From Streptacidiphilus sp. ASG 303 (GTDB taxonomy: Bacteria; Actinomycetota; Actinomycetes; Streptomycetales; Streptomycetaceae), in contig NZ_JAJLRA010000007.1 of the NCBI RefSeq assembly GCF_020991365.1, positions 1 to 64,000 on the forward strand: a stretch of DNA of 64,000 nt, in the 5' to 3' direction. The notes under the pieces are model-generated. The model made no database searches. It was not told the origin of the DNA and was given only the letters and a program-made list of their open reading frames with translations. Below are positions 48,899 to 58,914 of the stretch, one piece after another; positions within the stretch are counted from its first letter, which is position 1, and each line of letters starts with the position of its first letter. The position numbers were made by a program, and so were the translations under genes.

Positions 48899-49869
48899 CG
48901 GCAGCGGTGAAGGACGAGATCAGCCGGCTCCCCGTCACCCGGACCTGCTGCCGCAAGGCGGAGGTGTCGGCGGTCCTGCGGTTCGCGGGTGGTCTGCACA
49001 TTGTGAGCGGACGCATCGTGATCGAGGCGGAGCTGGACACCACCTTTGCGGCGAGGCGGCTGAGCAAGGACCTCCTGGAGATCTTCGGCCACTCCTCGGA
49101 GCTCGTGGTGATGGCCCCCGGCGGCCTGCGGCGCGGCAGCCGGTTCGTGGTGCGCGTGGTCAAGGACGGCGACCTGCTGGCGCGGCAGGTCGGGCTGGTG
49201 GACGGGCGGGGACGGCCGATCCGGGGCCTGCCCCCCGCGGTGGTCTCCGGCGCCACCTGCGACGCGGAGGCGGCCTGGCGCGGCGCGTTCCTGGCGCACG
49301 GCTCGCTGACCGAGCCCGGCCGGTCCTCCTCCCTGGAGATCACCTGCCCCGGCTCCGAGGCCGCGCTCGCCCTGGTCGGCGCGGCCCGCAGGCTCGGCAT
49401 CGCCGCCAAGGCCCGCGAGGTCCGCGGCGTGGACCGGGTCGTGGTGCGCGACGGCGACGCCATCGGCGCGCTGCTCACCCGCCTCGGCGCCCACGAGGCG
49501 GTCCTCGCCTGGGAGGAGCGGCGGATGCGCCGCGAGGTCCGGGCCACCGCCAACCGGCTGGCCAACTTCGACGACGCCAACCTGCGCCGTTCCGCCCGCG
49601 CGGCGGTCGCGGCCGGGGCCCGGGTCCAGCGGGCGCTGGAGATCCTCGGCGAGGAGGTCCCCGAGCACCTGGCGGCCGCGGGCCGGCTGCGCATGGAGCA
49701 CAAGCAGGCGTCCCTGGAGGAGCTGGGCTCGCTCGCCGACCCGCCGCTGACCAAGGACGCCGTCGCCGGCCGCATCCGCCGCCTGCTGGCCATGGCCGAC
49801 AAGCGCGCCCAGGAGCTGGGCCTGCCCAGCACCGAGGCCAATCTGACCGAGGAGATGGTCGCGGGCTGA
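48889..49869 (+). CDS. whiA: sporulation transcription regulator WhiA
   Basis: In Streptomyces WhiA works with WhiB to switch on genes such as ftsZ and ftsK at the start of sporulation septation, binding sites with GACAC. It has 326 residues: N-terminal two-lobed LAGLIDADG-type domain (about 20-215, starting [19 protein letters not shown], without homing-nuclease catalytic residues) and a C-terminal helix-turn-helix (about 270-315, [19 protein letters not shown]). ATG 48889 or ATG 48895 (two codons later); the first is kept. Overlaps yvcK. Confidence 0.97.
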   Translation: MAMTAAVKDEISRLPVTRTCCRKAEVSAVLRFAGGLHIVSGRIVIEAELDTTFAARRLSKDLLEIFGHSSELVVMAPGGLRRGSRFVVRVVKDGDLLARQVGLVDGRGRPIRGLPPAVVSGATCDAEAAWRGAFLAHGSLTEPGRSSSLEITCPGSEAALALVGAARRLGIAAKAREVRGVDRVVVRDGDAIGALLTRLGAHEAVLAWEERRMRREVRATANRLANFDDANLRRSARAAVAAGARVQRALEILGEEVPEHLAAAGRLRMEHKQASLEELGSLADPPLTKDAVAGRIRRLLAMADKRAQELGLPSTEANLTEEMVAG

Positions 49870-49881
49870 GCCCGCGCCCTG

Positions 49882-49917
49882 CCCGTCCGCCCGGTGCGGC
49901 CGCACCGGGCGGACGGG
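49882..49917 (+). terminator. terminator of the rapZ-yvcK-whiA operon
   Basis: Perfect 16-bp inverted repeat (49882-49897 and 49902-49917) with a 4-nt loop, 12 bp after the whiA stop. The rest of the gap to 50163 is featureless GC-rich DNA. Confidence 0.85.
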
Positions 49918-50163
49918 CCGCCGGGCCGCCGGGCCGTCCCGGGGCGGACCCCCGCGACGGCCCGCCCCGCGTCGACCGCCCCGCCCGGCCGCGCACCCCC
50001 CGCCGCGCCGGCACGTCCGCACGGAACGGCCGCACCGCCCGCCCGCCCGGCCGCGGCCGGCCCGGCCCCGGACGGCGCTCCCGGCGGGTCCGCCCGGAAT
50101 CCGGACGGGACCCGGCGCGGACCGCCCCGACCCGCCTCCCGCGACCGAAGGGACGGTGCCGCC

Positions 50164-50835
50164 GTGCCGGAGTTCCGGTCCGACCCGCAGGTCGCCGCCC
50201 TGCTGGCGCTCACCTTCGTCAGCGGGGTGCTGGACGCCGTCAGCTTCCTCGGCCTCGGCCACGTCTTCACCGCCAACATGACCGGCAACCTGCTCATCCT
50301 CGGCTTCTCCGCCGCAGGTGCCCCCGGCTTCTCGGTCGGCCGGTCGCTGACCGCGCTCACCGGCTTCGTCCTCGGTACCGCCGTCGGCGGCCGCCTGGCC
50401 GCGGGGATGGCGGACGGGCCCCGGCACCGCTGGGTCGGCACCGCGCTCGCCGCCGAGGCGGTCCTCGTCTCCGTCGCGGCGGCCGTCGCGGCGACCGCGG
50501 CGGGCCGGACCGCCGAGCACGCCGTCGTCGCGGTCCTCGCCCTGGCGATGGGCATCCGCAACGCCACCGTCCGGCGGCTCGCCGTGCCCGACATGACCAC
50601 CACCGTGGTCACCAGGACCCTCACCGGCCTGGTCGCGGACTCCTCCCTGGCGGGCGGCTCCAACCCCCGGGCGCTGCGGCGGGCCGGCGGCATCCTCGCC
50701 CTCGTGGCGGGCGCGGCCGCCGGGGCCTGGATCCTCCCGCACCACGGTGCGGCCGCGGGCCTCCTCCTCGCCGCCGTCCTGGCCGCCGCCGTCGCGACCT
50801 CCCACACCGCCTGGGCGCACCGCGCCGCCCGGTGA
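50164..50835 (+). CDS. DUF1275 (YoaK) family membrane protein
   Basis: A 223-residue polytopic membrane protein with about six hydrophobic segments. The segment LTFVSGVLDAVSFLGLGHVF, then TANMTGNLLILG, is the hallmark of DUF1275, and MGIRNATVRRLAVPDMTTT is the second conserved motif. Function unknown; transport is often presumed. GTG 50164 is preceded by GAAGGGACGG, and homology begins with it. It is not linked to its neighbours by overlap. Confidence 0.85.
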   Translation: MPEFRSDPQVAALLALTFVSGVLDAVSFLGLGHVFTANMTGNLLILGFSAAGAPGFSVGRSLTALTGFVLGTAVGGRLAAGMADGPRHRWVGTALAAEAVLVSVAAAVAATAAGRTAEHAVVAVLALAMGIRNATVRRLAVPDMTTTVVTRTLTGLVADSSLAGGSNPRALRRAGGILALVAGAAAGAWILPHHGAAAGLLLAAVLAAAVATSHTAWAHRAAR

Positions 50836-50971
50836 CCGCGGGGCCGGCCCCGGCCCGATCGCGGCCCGATCCCGGTCCGACGAGTCCGGCCGCCCCGGCC
50901 GCGCCGTCTCCGCCCCGGCCGCGCCGCCTCCGCCCCGGCGGCACCGCCTCCGTCCGGCGGCCGTGTCCGGA

Positions 50972-51000
50972 TTGCCGGACCTGCGGCGGTTACCTAACGT
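50972..51000 (+). promoter_or_regulatory. promoter of dacB, leaderless
   Basis: TTGCCG (50972-50977), 17 nt, TAACGT (50995-51000), and the ATG follows 6 nt later at 51007. Confidence 0.55.
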
Positions 51001-51006
51001 CGAGGG

Positions 51007-52824
51007 ATGAGGACTCCCCGCATCCGGGGCCCCCGTCGGCCGGGACGGCGGGCCAGGGCCGCAGCCGTCACCGCCGTGCTGGCCGCCGCCGCCCTCCCGG
51101 CGGTCGCCGCCGGGCCCCTGGCCGCCGGGCCGGCGGGTGTCACCGCAGGCGCCCCCGCGGACGGTCCGGGGGGCGGCCTCCCGACGGGCCTCGACCCGCG
51201 GATCACCGCGATCACGGAGAAGCCCGCCTACCGGCACGCCCACTGGGGACTGCTGGAGGAGGACCCCGCCGACGGCCGCGTCCTGCACGCCGTGGCGGCG
51301 GACGAGTTCTTCATCCCCGGCTCCGCCGCCAAGCTCTTCACCGTCTCCGGCACCTGGCACACCCTCGGCGGCGACCACCGCTTCACCACCCCGGTCCACG
51401 CCGTCGGCACCCGCGCCGGCTCCGCCCTCCACGGCGACCTGGTGCTCGTCGGCCGGGGCGACCTCACGATGGGCGGCCGCACCAGGCCGGACGGCACCGT
51501 CGACTACCGCGCCGTCGACCACACCTACGCCGACTCCGTCCCCGGTGCCGAGCTCACCCCCGAGGACCCGCTCGCCGGGATCGACGACCTCGCCCGCCAG
51601 GTCCGGCGGTCCGGCATCACCCGCGTCACCGGCGACGTGGTCGTCGACGACCGGCTCTTCACCGCGTACCCGGAGCTCGACCCCGCCCCGGCGCCGCTCA
51701 TCGTCAACGACGACGTCATCGACCTGCTCACCACGCCGGGCAGCGCCCCCGGCCGCCCCGCCGTCCTCAGCTGGCGCCCGCAGGTGGCGCCGTACCGGGT
51801 CACCTCCACCGTGCGGACGGCCGCCGCCGGCACGCCCGCCGACGTCAGCGTCTCCGCCTCGCCCGACGGCACCCGCATCACCCTCTCCGGCACCGTCCCC
51901 GCCGGCGGCGCGCCCGTCCTGCGGGTCTCCCCGGTGAAGGACCCGGCCGCCTTCGGCCGCACCGCGTTCGTCGAGGCCCTGCGCCGTGCCGGGGTCTCCG
52001 TCGCCGCCCCCGCCACCGGTCCCAACCCGGTCCGCCGCCTGCCGGCCTCGTATGCGGGGGCGCCGCGCGTCGCGGCCCACGTCTCACCCGTCTACTCCGA
52101 GTACGCGAAGCTGATCCTGAAGACCAGCCACAACCTCGGCGCCAACCTGGGCATCTGCCTCATGGCGGCCGCGGCCGGGAAGCACGGCTGCATCGACGGC
52201 TTCCCCGTGCTCACCCGGTTCCTGCGCACCGCCGGGGTCGACCCGGCGCAGGTGCAGCTGCTGGACGGCCGGGGCGGCAACCCCGTGGACCGGGCCACGC
52301 CCGCCGCCCAGACCCGCATCCTGCGGTACTGGCTGGGGACCCCCGACGCCGACCGGTTCCGCCGGGCACTGCCGCTGCTGGGCGTGGACGGCACCCTCGC
52401 CGGCTCGTGCACCGCCTGCCCGGCCCGCGGCAGGGTCTCCGCCAAGACCGGGACCGTCGCCGGTTTCGACGCGGTCAACCAGGGCCTGGCCGTCGGGGCC
52501 GAGACGGTCGCGGGCTACCTGGACGCCGGCCGCGGGCGGCGGCACACCTTCTACGTCGGCGTGAACGGGGCGGCCGTCCGGGACATCCAGGGGCTGCTGG
52601 CGGTCGCCGACGACCTCGCCCGGATCTCCGCCCTGCTCCAGGAGGACGCCGCCGGGCCCCCCGTCGGCCGCGCCCTGGGCCCACGGGAGGCGGCCCGGCC
52701 CCCGTCCCGGTGGGACGCCGCCGCGCTCCCGTCCCGGCCGGCGACCGCGGTCCGGCTCCCGTCCGGGGCCCGGTCCCGGCTCCCGTCCCGGACGTCCGCC
52801 GCCGTCTGCCCCCCGGCCCGGTGA
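51007..52824 (+). CDS. dacB: D-alanyl-D-alanine carboxypeptidase/endopeptidase (PBP4, peptidase S13)
   Basis: An exported penicillin-binding protein that trims or cleaves peptidoglycan stem peptides outside the membrane. It has 605 residues with a signal peptide ([20 protein letters not shown]). Catalytic motifs: SxxK at S106/K109 (IPGSAAKLFTVSG), SxN at S374-N376 (KTSHNLGANLG) and KTG at K480 (VSAKTGTVAGFD). The large insert domain of class C PBPs lies between the first two motifs. A Pro/Arg/Ser-rich C-terminal tail of about 60 residues is unusual. Promoter directly upstream. Confidence 0.93.
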   Translation: MRTPRIRGPRRPGRRARAAAVTAVLAAAALPAVAAGPLAAGPAGVTAGAPADGPGGGLPTGLDPRITAITEKPAYRHAHWGLLEEDPADGRVLHAVAADEFFIPGSAAKLFTVSGTWHTLGGDHRFTTPVHAVGTRAGSALHGDLVLVGRGDLTMGGRTRPDGTVDYRAVDHTYADSVPGAELTPEDPLAGIDDLARQVRRSGITRVTGDVVVDDRLFTAYPELDPAPAPLIVNDDVIDLLTTPGSAPGRPAVLSWRPQVAPYRVTSTVRTAAAGTPADVSVSASPDGTRITLSGTVPAGGAPVLRVSPVKDPAAFGRTAFVEALRRAGVSVAAPATGPNPVRRLPASYAGAPRVAAHVSPVYSEYAKLILKTSHNLGANLGICLMAAAAGKHGCIDGFPVLTRFLRTAGVDPAQVQLLDGRGGNPVDRATPAAQTRILRYWLGTPDADRFRRALPLLGVDGTLAGSCTACPARGRVSAKTGTVAGFDAVNQGLAVGAETVAGYLDAGRGRRHTFYVGVNGAAVRDIQGLLAVADDLARISALLQEDAAGPPVGRALGPREAARPPSRWDAAALPSRPATAVRLPSGARSRLPSRTSAAVCPPAR

Positions 52825-52955
52825 GTCGCGGCGCCGCCCCCGGCCCGACGGACGGCCTCACCGACGGCCCGCCGGACGGCTCCCGAGCCGTCCGTCCGGA
52901 CCCCGCCGTCCGCCCTGGGAGGAGTCGCGCCCCCCGGACCGGGTACGGGAGAGCT

Positions 52956-54311
52956 GTGAGAACCGGTCGGCCGGTCCCGGTCCAGGCGCTCCTGGCCGTG
53001 CTGCTCGCCGCCGTGGCGGCGCTGCTCGGCCCGGTGGGTGCCGCACGGGCCGCCACCGGCACCGGTGAGATCGCGGCCGCGCTGCGGCGCGACCCCGTCT
53101 ACGTCGACCCCGCCGTGCGGGGCCGGCTCTCCGCGGCGGACACGGCCGCCCTGTCCGCGCGGATCCGGGAGAGCGGCGTCCCCGTCTTCGTCGCCGTGCT
53201 GCCCGACGACCCGGCGTACGGCGGGAACGCCGTCTTCGACCGGCTGCGCACCGCGGTGGGCCGGCCCGGCGTGTACGCGGTCGCACTGGGCTCCCGGTTC
53301 GGCGCCGCCTCCGACTCCTCGGTGCTGCCCGGCCGCACCGCGCAGCAGCTCGCCGCCCGCAACGTGCGGGAGCACCGCGGGCAGCCCGCCGCCATCCTCG
53401 ACGGCTTCGTCGCCGACGTCGAGGCGTCCCTGCAGGGCGGCGGCGCCCCGCGGAGCGGCGGGGGAGGCGGCGGAGGGGGCGGCGGGCTGCTGGTCGGCGT
53501 GCTGGCCGCGGCCGCCGTCGCGGGCGGCGGACTGCTGCTGGTCCGCAGGGCCTCGCGCCGACGGCGCCGCGAGGAGGAGCGGGCCGCGCTGGAGCAGGTC
53601 CGCGGCGCCGTCGACGAGGACATCACCTCCTACGGCGAGACCCTCGACCGGCTCGACTTCGACCCGGCCGCACCCGGTACCGGCCCGGAGATGCTGGACG
53701 ACTACCGCACCGCCCTGGACGCGTACGAACGGGCCAAGCAGGCGCAGGCCGCGGCCGCCCGCCCGGAGGACGTCAGGGCCGTGACCGAGGCGCTGGAGGA
53801 GGGCCGGTTCGCGCTCGCCCGCCTCGACGCCCGCCGCACCGGCCGCCCGCTGCCCGAGCGCCGTCCCCCCTGCTTCTTCGACCCCCGGCACGGCCCCTCC
53901 GTGCGGGACGCCGACTGGGCGCCGCCCGGCGGCGCCGTCCGCCCGGTGCCGGTGTGCGCGGCGGACGCCGTCCGGATCGAGGACGGCCTGGAGCCGGTGT
54001 CCCGCACGGTGCCTACGGCCGGGGGCCGGGTGCCGTACTGGGAGGCGGGCCCGGCGTACGCGCCGTGGAGCGCGGGCTACTTCGGCGGCTACGGGTCGAT
54101 GCTGCTGCCGGGCCTGCTGGTCGGCACCGCGCTGGGCGGGAGTCTGGGCCCGTGGGGGTACGGCGACGGCGGCTTCTCGGGCGGCCTCGGCGACGGCGGG
54201 GGAGACGGCGGCGACGGCGGCGACTTCGGGGGAGGCTTCGGCGACGGCGGGGGCGGCGGTGACTTCGGGGGCGGCTTCGGCGGCGGTGACGGAGGGGGCG
54301 GCGGCTTCTGA
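52956..54311 (+). CDS. TPM-domain (YgcG-like) secreted/membrane protein with Gly-rich C-terminus
   Basis: A 451-residue protein. Signal peptide at the N-terminus (LLAVLLAAVAALLGPVGAA), then a TPM-like domain (about 30-165; DPVYVDPAVRGRLSAADTAA and GVPVFVAVLPDDPAYGG), a Gly linker, one transmembrane segment (about 178-198, LLVGVLAAAAVAGGGLLLV), and a cytoplasmic helical region with RRRREEERAALEQV. Near the C-terminus come YFGGYGSMLLPGLLVG and a tail of Gly, Asp and Phe ending GGGF. Function unknown, possibly membrane-protein turnover. GTG 52956 by start of the signal peptide. Confidence 0.78.
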   Translation: MRTGRPVPVQALLAVLLAAVAALLGPVGAARAATGTGEIAAALRRDPVYVDPAVRGRLSAADTAALSARIRESGVPVFVAVLPDDPAYGGNAVFDRLRTAVGRPGVYAVALGSRFGAASDSSVLPGRTAQQLAARNVREHRGQPAAILDGFVADVEASLQGGGAPRSGGGGGGGGGGLLVGVLAAAAVAGGGLLLVRRASRRRRREEERAALEQVRGAVDEDITSYGETLDRLDFDPAAPGTGPEMLDDYRTALDAYERAKQAQAAAARPEDVRAVTEALEEGRFALARLDARRTGRPLPERRPPCFFDPRHGPSVRDADWAPPGGAVRPVPVCAADAVRIEDGLEPVSRTVPTAGGRVPYWEAGPAYAPWSAGYFGGYGSMLLPGLLVGTALGGSLGPWGYGDGGFSGGLGDGGGDGGDGGDFGGGFGDGGGGGDFGGGFGGGDGGGGGF

Positions 54312-54505
54312 CCGGACCGCCCGGCGGGGCGCGCCGGTCCGGCGGACCGCCCCCGCCGTCCGGTCCCCGGCCCTCCCGTGCGTGCCCGAACGGGCCGTGC
54401 CCGCACGGCGCGGCGAGGGGTGCGGGGCGGGCCCCGGGGCCCCGTCCGGCGGGCCGTACGGCCCCGTCGGCCCGACCGCGTGTGCTGCCGGACACGTGGG
54501 CGAGG

Positions 54506-54511
54506 TAGGGT
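54506..54511 (+). promoter_or_regulatory. -10 element (TAGGGT) of the gap promoter
   Basis: TAGGGT 75 nt before gap. No clear -35 at 17 nt. The gap gene has its own GAGGAG ribosome site. Confidence 0.4.
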
Positions 54512-54570
54512 CGTACTCGGTCGGGGACATCCCAAATCCACCCCGTCGGCTCAACGTCCGGCGTACCTAA

Positions 54571-55590
<1,020 letters not shown>

Positions 55591-55614
55591 CACCCGCGGG
55601 CTGACGCGATGTGA

Positions 55615-55662
55615 GGGACGGGGCCCGGACGGCGCGCACGGCGCGCGTCCGGGCCCCGTCCC
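55615..55662 (+). terminator. strong hairpin between gap and pgk
   Basis: 16-bp perfect repeat (55615-55630 and 55647-55662), with an inner GCGCGC stem extending the helix. Could cap gap transcripts and raise gap over pgk-tpiA levels. Confidence 0.8.
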
Positions 55663-55773
55663 CTGTCCCGCCCGCGCACGCGGGCGCACCGCACCCTCAG
55701 CGCACCGCCCGGCGGCCCGCCGCAGCGCCGCCGTCCTCTCCGCACCTCGGCACCGCCATCAGGAGACCCCACC

Positions 55774-56979
55774 GTGAAGACCCTCGACGACCTGGACGTC
55801 GCCGGCAAGCGGGTGTTCGTCCGCGCCGACCTCAACGTCCCGCTCTCCGGTGAGACCATCACCGACGACGGCCGGATCCGCGCCGTCGCCCCCACGATCG
55901 CCAAGCTGGCGCAGTCCGGCGCGAAGGTGGTCGTCGCCTCCCACCTGGGCCGCCCCAAGGGCGCCCCGGACCCGCAGTTCTCCCTCGCGCCCGTCGCCCG
56001 CCGCCTGGGCGAGCTCCTCGGCCGCGACGTCGTCTTCGCCGCCGACACCGTCGGCGACAGCGCCCGGGCCGCCGTGGCCGCGCTGGCCGACGGCCAGGTG
56101 GTGCTGCTGGAGAACCTGCGCTTCAACCCCGGCGAGACCAGCAAGGACGACGCCGAGCGCGGCGCCTTCGCCGACGCCCTCGCCGCCCTGGCCGACCTGT
56201 ACGTCGGCGACGGCTTCGGCGCCGTGCACCGCAGGCACGCCTCGGTGTACGACCTGCCGGCCCGGCTGCCGCACGCCGCCGGCCAGCTCGTCACCGCCGA
56301 GGTCGGCGTCCTCAGGCGCCTCACCGAGGACGTCGCCCGCCCCTACGCGGTGGTGCTCGGCGGCTCCAAGGTCTCCGACAAGATCGGCGTCATCGAGAAC
56401 CTGCTCGACAAGGCCGACCGCATCCTCGTCGGCGGCGGCATGGTCTTCACCTTCCTCAAGGCCAAGGGGTACGAGGTCGGCTCCAGCCTGCTGCAGGAGG
56501 ACCAGATCCCGGTCGTGCAGGAGTACCTGGAGCGGGCCGAGAAGGCCGGCGTGGAGTTCGTCCTCCCCGTCGACGTCGCCGTCTCCGCCTCCTTCCCCGA
56601 CGTCAAGGGCGGCGCCCCGGTCGAGGACTTCGAGGTCGTGCCCGCCGATGCCATGCCCGAGGGCAGGCTGGGCCTGGACATCGGCCCGGAGAGCGGCCGG
56701 CTGTTCGCGTCCAAGCTGGCCGACGCCGCGACCGTCTTCTGGAACGGCCCGATGGGCGTCTTCGAGCACCCCGCCTTCGCCGAGGGCACCAAGGCCGTCG
56801 CGCAGGGCCTGCTCGACAGCCCGGCGTTCACCGTGGTCGGCGGCGGCGACTCCGCCGCGGCCGTCCGCACCCTGGGCTTCGACGAGAACGCCTTCGGCCA
56901 CATCTCGACCGGCGGAGGGGCCAGCCTCGAGTACCTCGAGGGCAAGACGCTCCCCGGCCTCGCCGCACTGGAGGACTGA
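55774..56979 (+). CDS. pgk: phosphoglycerate kinase
   Basis: Transfers phosphate from 1,3-bisphosphoglycerate to ADP. It has 401 residues. Substrate site: KRVFVRADLNVPL, with the catalytic Arg; VVVASHLGRPKG; LLENLRFNPGE; and DGFGAVHRRHASVYDL. The C-terminal nucleotide domain has VLGGSKVSDKIGVIENL, WNGPMGVFEHPAFAEGT, VGGGDSAAAVRTLG and HISTGGGASLEYLEGKTLPG. GTG 55774 follows CAGGAGACC. tpiA starts 6 nt after its stop, so they are coupled. Confidence 0.98.
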   Translation: MKTLDDLDVAGKRVFVRADLNVPLSGETITDDGRIRAVAPTIAKLAQSGAKVVVASHLGRPKGAPDPQFSLAPVARRLGELLGRDVVFAADTVGDSARAAVAALADGQVVLLENLRFNPGETSKDDAERGAFADALAALADLYVGDGFGAVHRRHASVYDLPARLPHAAGQLVTAEVGVLRRLTEDVARPYAVVLGGSKVSDKIGVIENLLDKADRILVGGGMVFTFLKAKGYEVGSSLLQEDQIPVVQEYLERAEKAGVEFVLPVDVAVSASFPDVKGGAPVEDFEVVPADAMPEGRLGLDIGPESGRLFASKLADAATVFWNGPMGVFEHPAFAEGTKAVAQGLLDSPAFTVVGGGDSAAAVRTLGFDENAFGHISTGGGASLEYLEGKTLPGLAALED

Positions 56980-56985
56980 ACCACC

Positions 56986-57780
56986 ATGAGCGACACCACC
57001 CCCCGCACCCCGCTGATGGCGGGCAACTGGAAGATGAACCTCAACCACCTCGAGGCCATCGCCCACGTCCAGAAGCTCGCCTTCGCCCTCACCGACAAGG
57101 ACTACGACGCGGTCGAGGTCGCGGTGCTGCCGCCCTTCACCGACCTGCGCTCGGTGCAGACGCTCGTCGACGGCGACAAGCTCCGCATCCGCTACGGCGC
57201 CCAGGACGTCTCGGCGCACGACGGCGGCGCCTACACCGGCGAGGTCTCCGGGCCGATGCTGGCGAAGCTGAAGTGCACCTACGCGGCGATCGGGCACTCC
57301 GAGCGCCGCCAGTACCACGGCGAGGACGAGCCGCTCGTCAACGCCAAGGTCAAGGCCGCCTTCCGCCACGGCATCGTGCCGATCCTCTGCGTCGGCGAGG
57401 GCCTGGACGTCCGCAAGGCCGGCAACCAGGTCGCGCACACCCTCGCCCAGGTCGACGGCGCCCTGGAGGGCGTGCCGGCCTCCGACGCCGAGCGCGTCGT
57501 CGTCGCGTACGAGCCGGTGTGGGCCATCGGCACCGGCGAGGTCGCCACCCCCGAGGACGCCCAGGAGGTCTGCGGGGCGATCCGCGCCCGCCTGGCCGAG
57601 CTCTACGACGCCGACCTGGCGTCGAAGGTCCGCGTCCTGTACGGCGGCTCGGTGAAGGCCTCCAACGCGGCCGGCATCATGGCGCAGCCCGACGTGGACG
57701 GCGCCCTGATCGGCGGCGCGGCCCTGGACCCGGACGAGTTCGTCAAGATCGTGCGCTACCGCGAGCAGGCGGTAGGCTGA
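56986..57780 (+). CDS. tpiA: triosephosphate isomerase
   Basis: Interconverts dihydroxyacetone phosphate and glyceraldehyde 3-phosphate. It has 264 residues, a TIM barrel with [11 protein letters not shown] at the N-terminus, the catalytic His in [15 protein letters not shown] and the catalytic Glu in [20 protein letters not shown], and phosphate-binding [13 protein letters not shown] and [13 protein letters not shown]. The ATG is 6 nt after the pgk stop. A hairpin follows before secG. Confidence 0.98.
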   Translation: MSDTTPRTPLMAGNWKMNLNHLEAIAHVQKLAFALTDKDYDAVEVAVLPPFTDLRSVQTLVDGDKLRIRYGAQDVSAHDGGAYTGEVSGPMLAKLKCTYAAIGHSERRQYHGEDEPLVNAKVKAAFRHGIVPILCVGEGLDVRKAGNQVAHTLAQVDGALEGVPASDAERVVVAYEPVWAIGTGEVATPEDAQEVCGAIRARLAELYDADLASKVRVLYGGSVKASNAAGIMAQPDVDGALIGGAALDPDEFVKIVRYREQAVG

Positions 57781-57816
57781 CGGCCCCAGGCTGTCATACC
57801 CTGGCCGTGACACTGT

Positions 57817-57850
57817 GAGGGGCCGGACCGCCACGGCGGTCCGGCCCCTC
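57817..57850 (+). terminator. hairpin between tpiA and secG
   Basis: 16-bp inverted repeat (57817-57832 and 57835-57850; the central bases form the loop), between tpiA and secG. It may lower readthrough into secG. Confidence 0.65.
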
Positions 57851-57878
57851 GCTCCGGAACGAGAGAGTTGGTCCCGCC

Positions 57879-58112
57879 GTGATCCTCGGCTTCTCGATCG
57901 CCCTGATCCTCTTCAGCCTGCTGATGATCCTGCTCGTGCTCCTGCACAAGGGCAAGGGCGGCGGCCTCTCCGACATGTTCGGCGGCGGCATGTCCTCCTC
58001 CATCGGCGGCTCCTCCGTCGCCGAGCGGAACCTGGACCGCATCACCATCGTGGTCGGCCTCGGCTGGTTCGCCTGCATCGTCGTGCTCTCGCTGCTGCTG
58101 AAGTACAAGTAG
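57879..58112 (+). CDS. secG: preprotein translocase subunit SecG
   Basis: Accessory membrane subunit of the SecYEG channel. It has 77 residues with two hydrophobic helices (about 2-24, LGFSIALILFSLLMILLVLL, and about 54-74) joined by a Gly/Ser loop with HKGKGGGLSDMFGGG, the SecG hallmark. GTG 57879 follows GAGAG about 12 nt upstream. Sits in the conserved gap-pgk-tpiA-secG order. Confidence 0.95.
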   Translation: MILGFSIALILFSLLMILLVLLHKGKGGGLSDMFGGGMSSSIGGSSVAERNLDRITIVVGLGWFACIVVLSLLLKYK

Positions 58113-58348
58113 CCGACGGCCCGGCTGCGGAGGAGAACTGACGCACCGTCGCCGCCCCGCCTATCCTGGGGGGAGGGCCGGCCCCGTCCGGGGACCGGCT
58201 TTCCCGGAGGCGGTGCGGACGTGCTGCCCGCACCTCCGTACACTGGGACGCCCTTGCCGCCGTCCCGCGGCCGCCCGCGCCTCGCGCCGGGCCCGTCGTG
58301 CGGGGGAGGGGCGGGAACGCATCGCACCAGCACGCAGGGAGTCAGACC

Positions 58349-58684
58349 GTGGCAAGTGGCAACGCCATCCGTGGCAGCAGGGTCGGGGCCGGGCCGATGG
58401 GTGAGGCGGAGCGCGGCGAGTCCGCCCCGCGGATCCGCATCTCCTTCTGGTGCGCCAACCGGCACGAGACCCGCCCCAGCTTCGCCTCCGACGCGGCGGT
58501 CCCCGAGACCTGGGACTGCCCCCGCTGCGGCTTCCCCGCCGGGCAGGACCAGGACAACCCCCCGGCCCCGCCGCGCACCGAGCCGTACAAGACCCACCTC
58601 GCCTACGTCCGCGAGCGGCGGAGCGACGCCGACGGCGAGGCGATCCTCGCCGAGGCCCTCGCCAAGCTCCGCGGCGAGATCTGA
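58349..58684 (+). CDS. rbpA: RbpA-family RNA polymerase-binding protein
   Basis: A 111-residue actinobacterial protein that binds RNA polymerase and the principal sigma factor and assists open-complex formation. Features: basic N-terminal RGSRVGAGPM, a zinc-ribbon-like core with WCANRHETRP and WDCPRCGFPAG, a basic linker PPRTEPYKTHLAYVRERR and a C-terminal sigma-binding helix (DADGEAILAEALAKLRGEI). It may be the second paralogue (RbpB-like) that streptomycetes carry beside RbpA, since the cysteine arrangement differs from the RbpA I remember. GTG 58349 with CAGGGAG upstream. TATCCT (58162-58167) and TACACT (58239-58244) are possible -10 elements. Confidence 0.85.
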   Translation: MASGNAIRGSRVGAGPMGEAERGESAPRIRISFWCANRHETRPSFASDAAVPETWDCPRCGFPAGQDQDNPPAPPRTEPYKTHLAYVRERRSDADGEAILAEALAKLRGEI

Positions 58685-58914
58685 CCCGACCGCGAGCCGG
58701 CGGCGGCCGCCGCGTGCGGACCCGTGCGGCCCGCCCCGGCGGGGCCCGGTCCTTCGGTGTCCGGCCTCTGTGCCCGCTCCGGCGGGGCCCGGTCCGCAGC
58801 CGCCGGCGCCGCGGGCCGCCACCGCGGACACCTCCCCCCGGGCGTGTCCGGTGCGCCCGCGGCGCCGTTCCTCCCCCTCCCCTCCCGGGGAGGCCCCCGG
58901 CCCCGCGGCGCCCC

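Noticed and set aside
48750-52955. Continuous plus-strand frame upstream of the TPM gene, giving an 1853-codon ORF
   Set aside because: Only its last 451 codons (from 52956) have a signal peptide and domain; the rest runs out of frame through whiA, DUF1275 and dacB.
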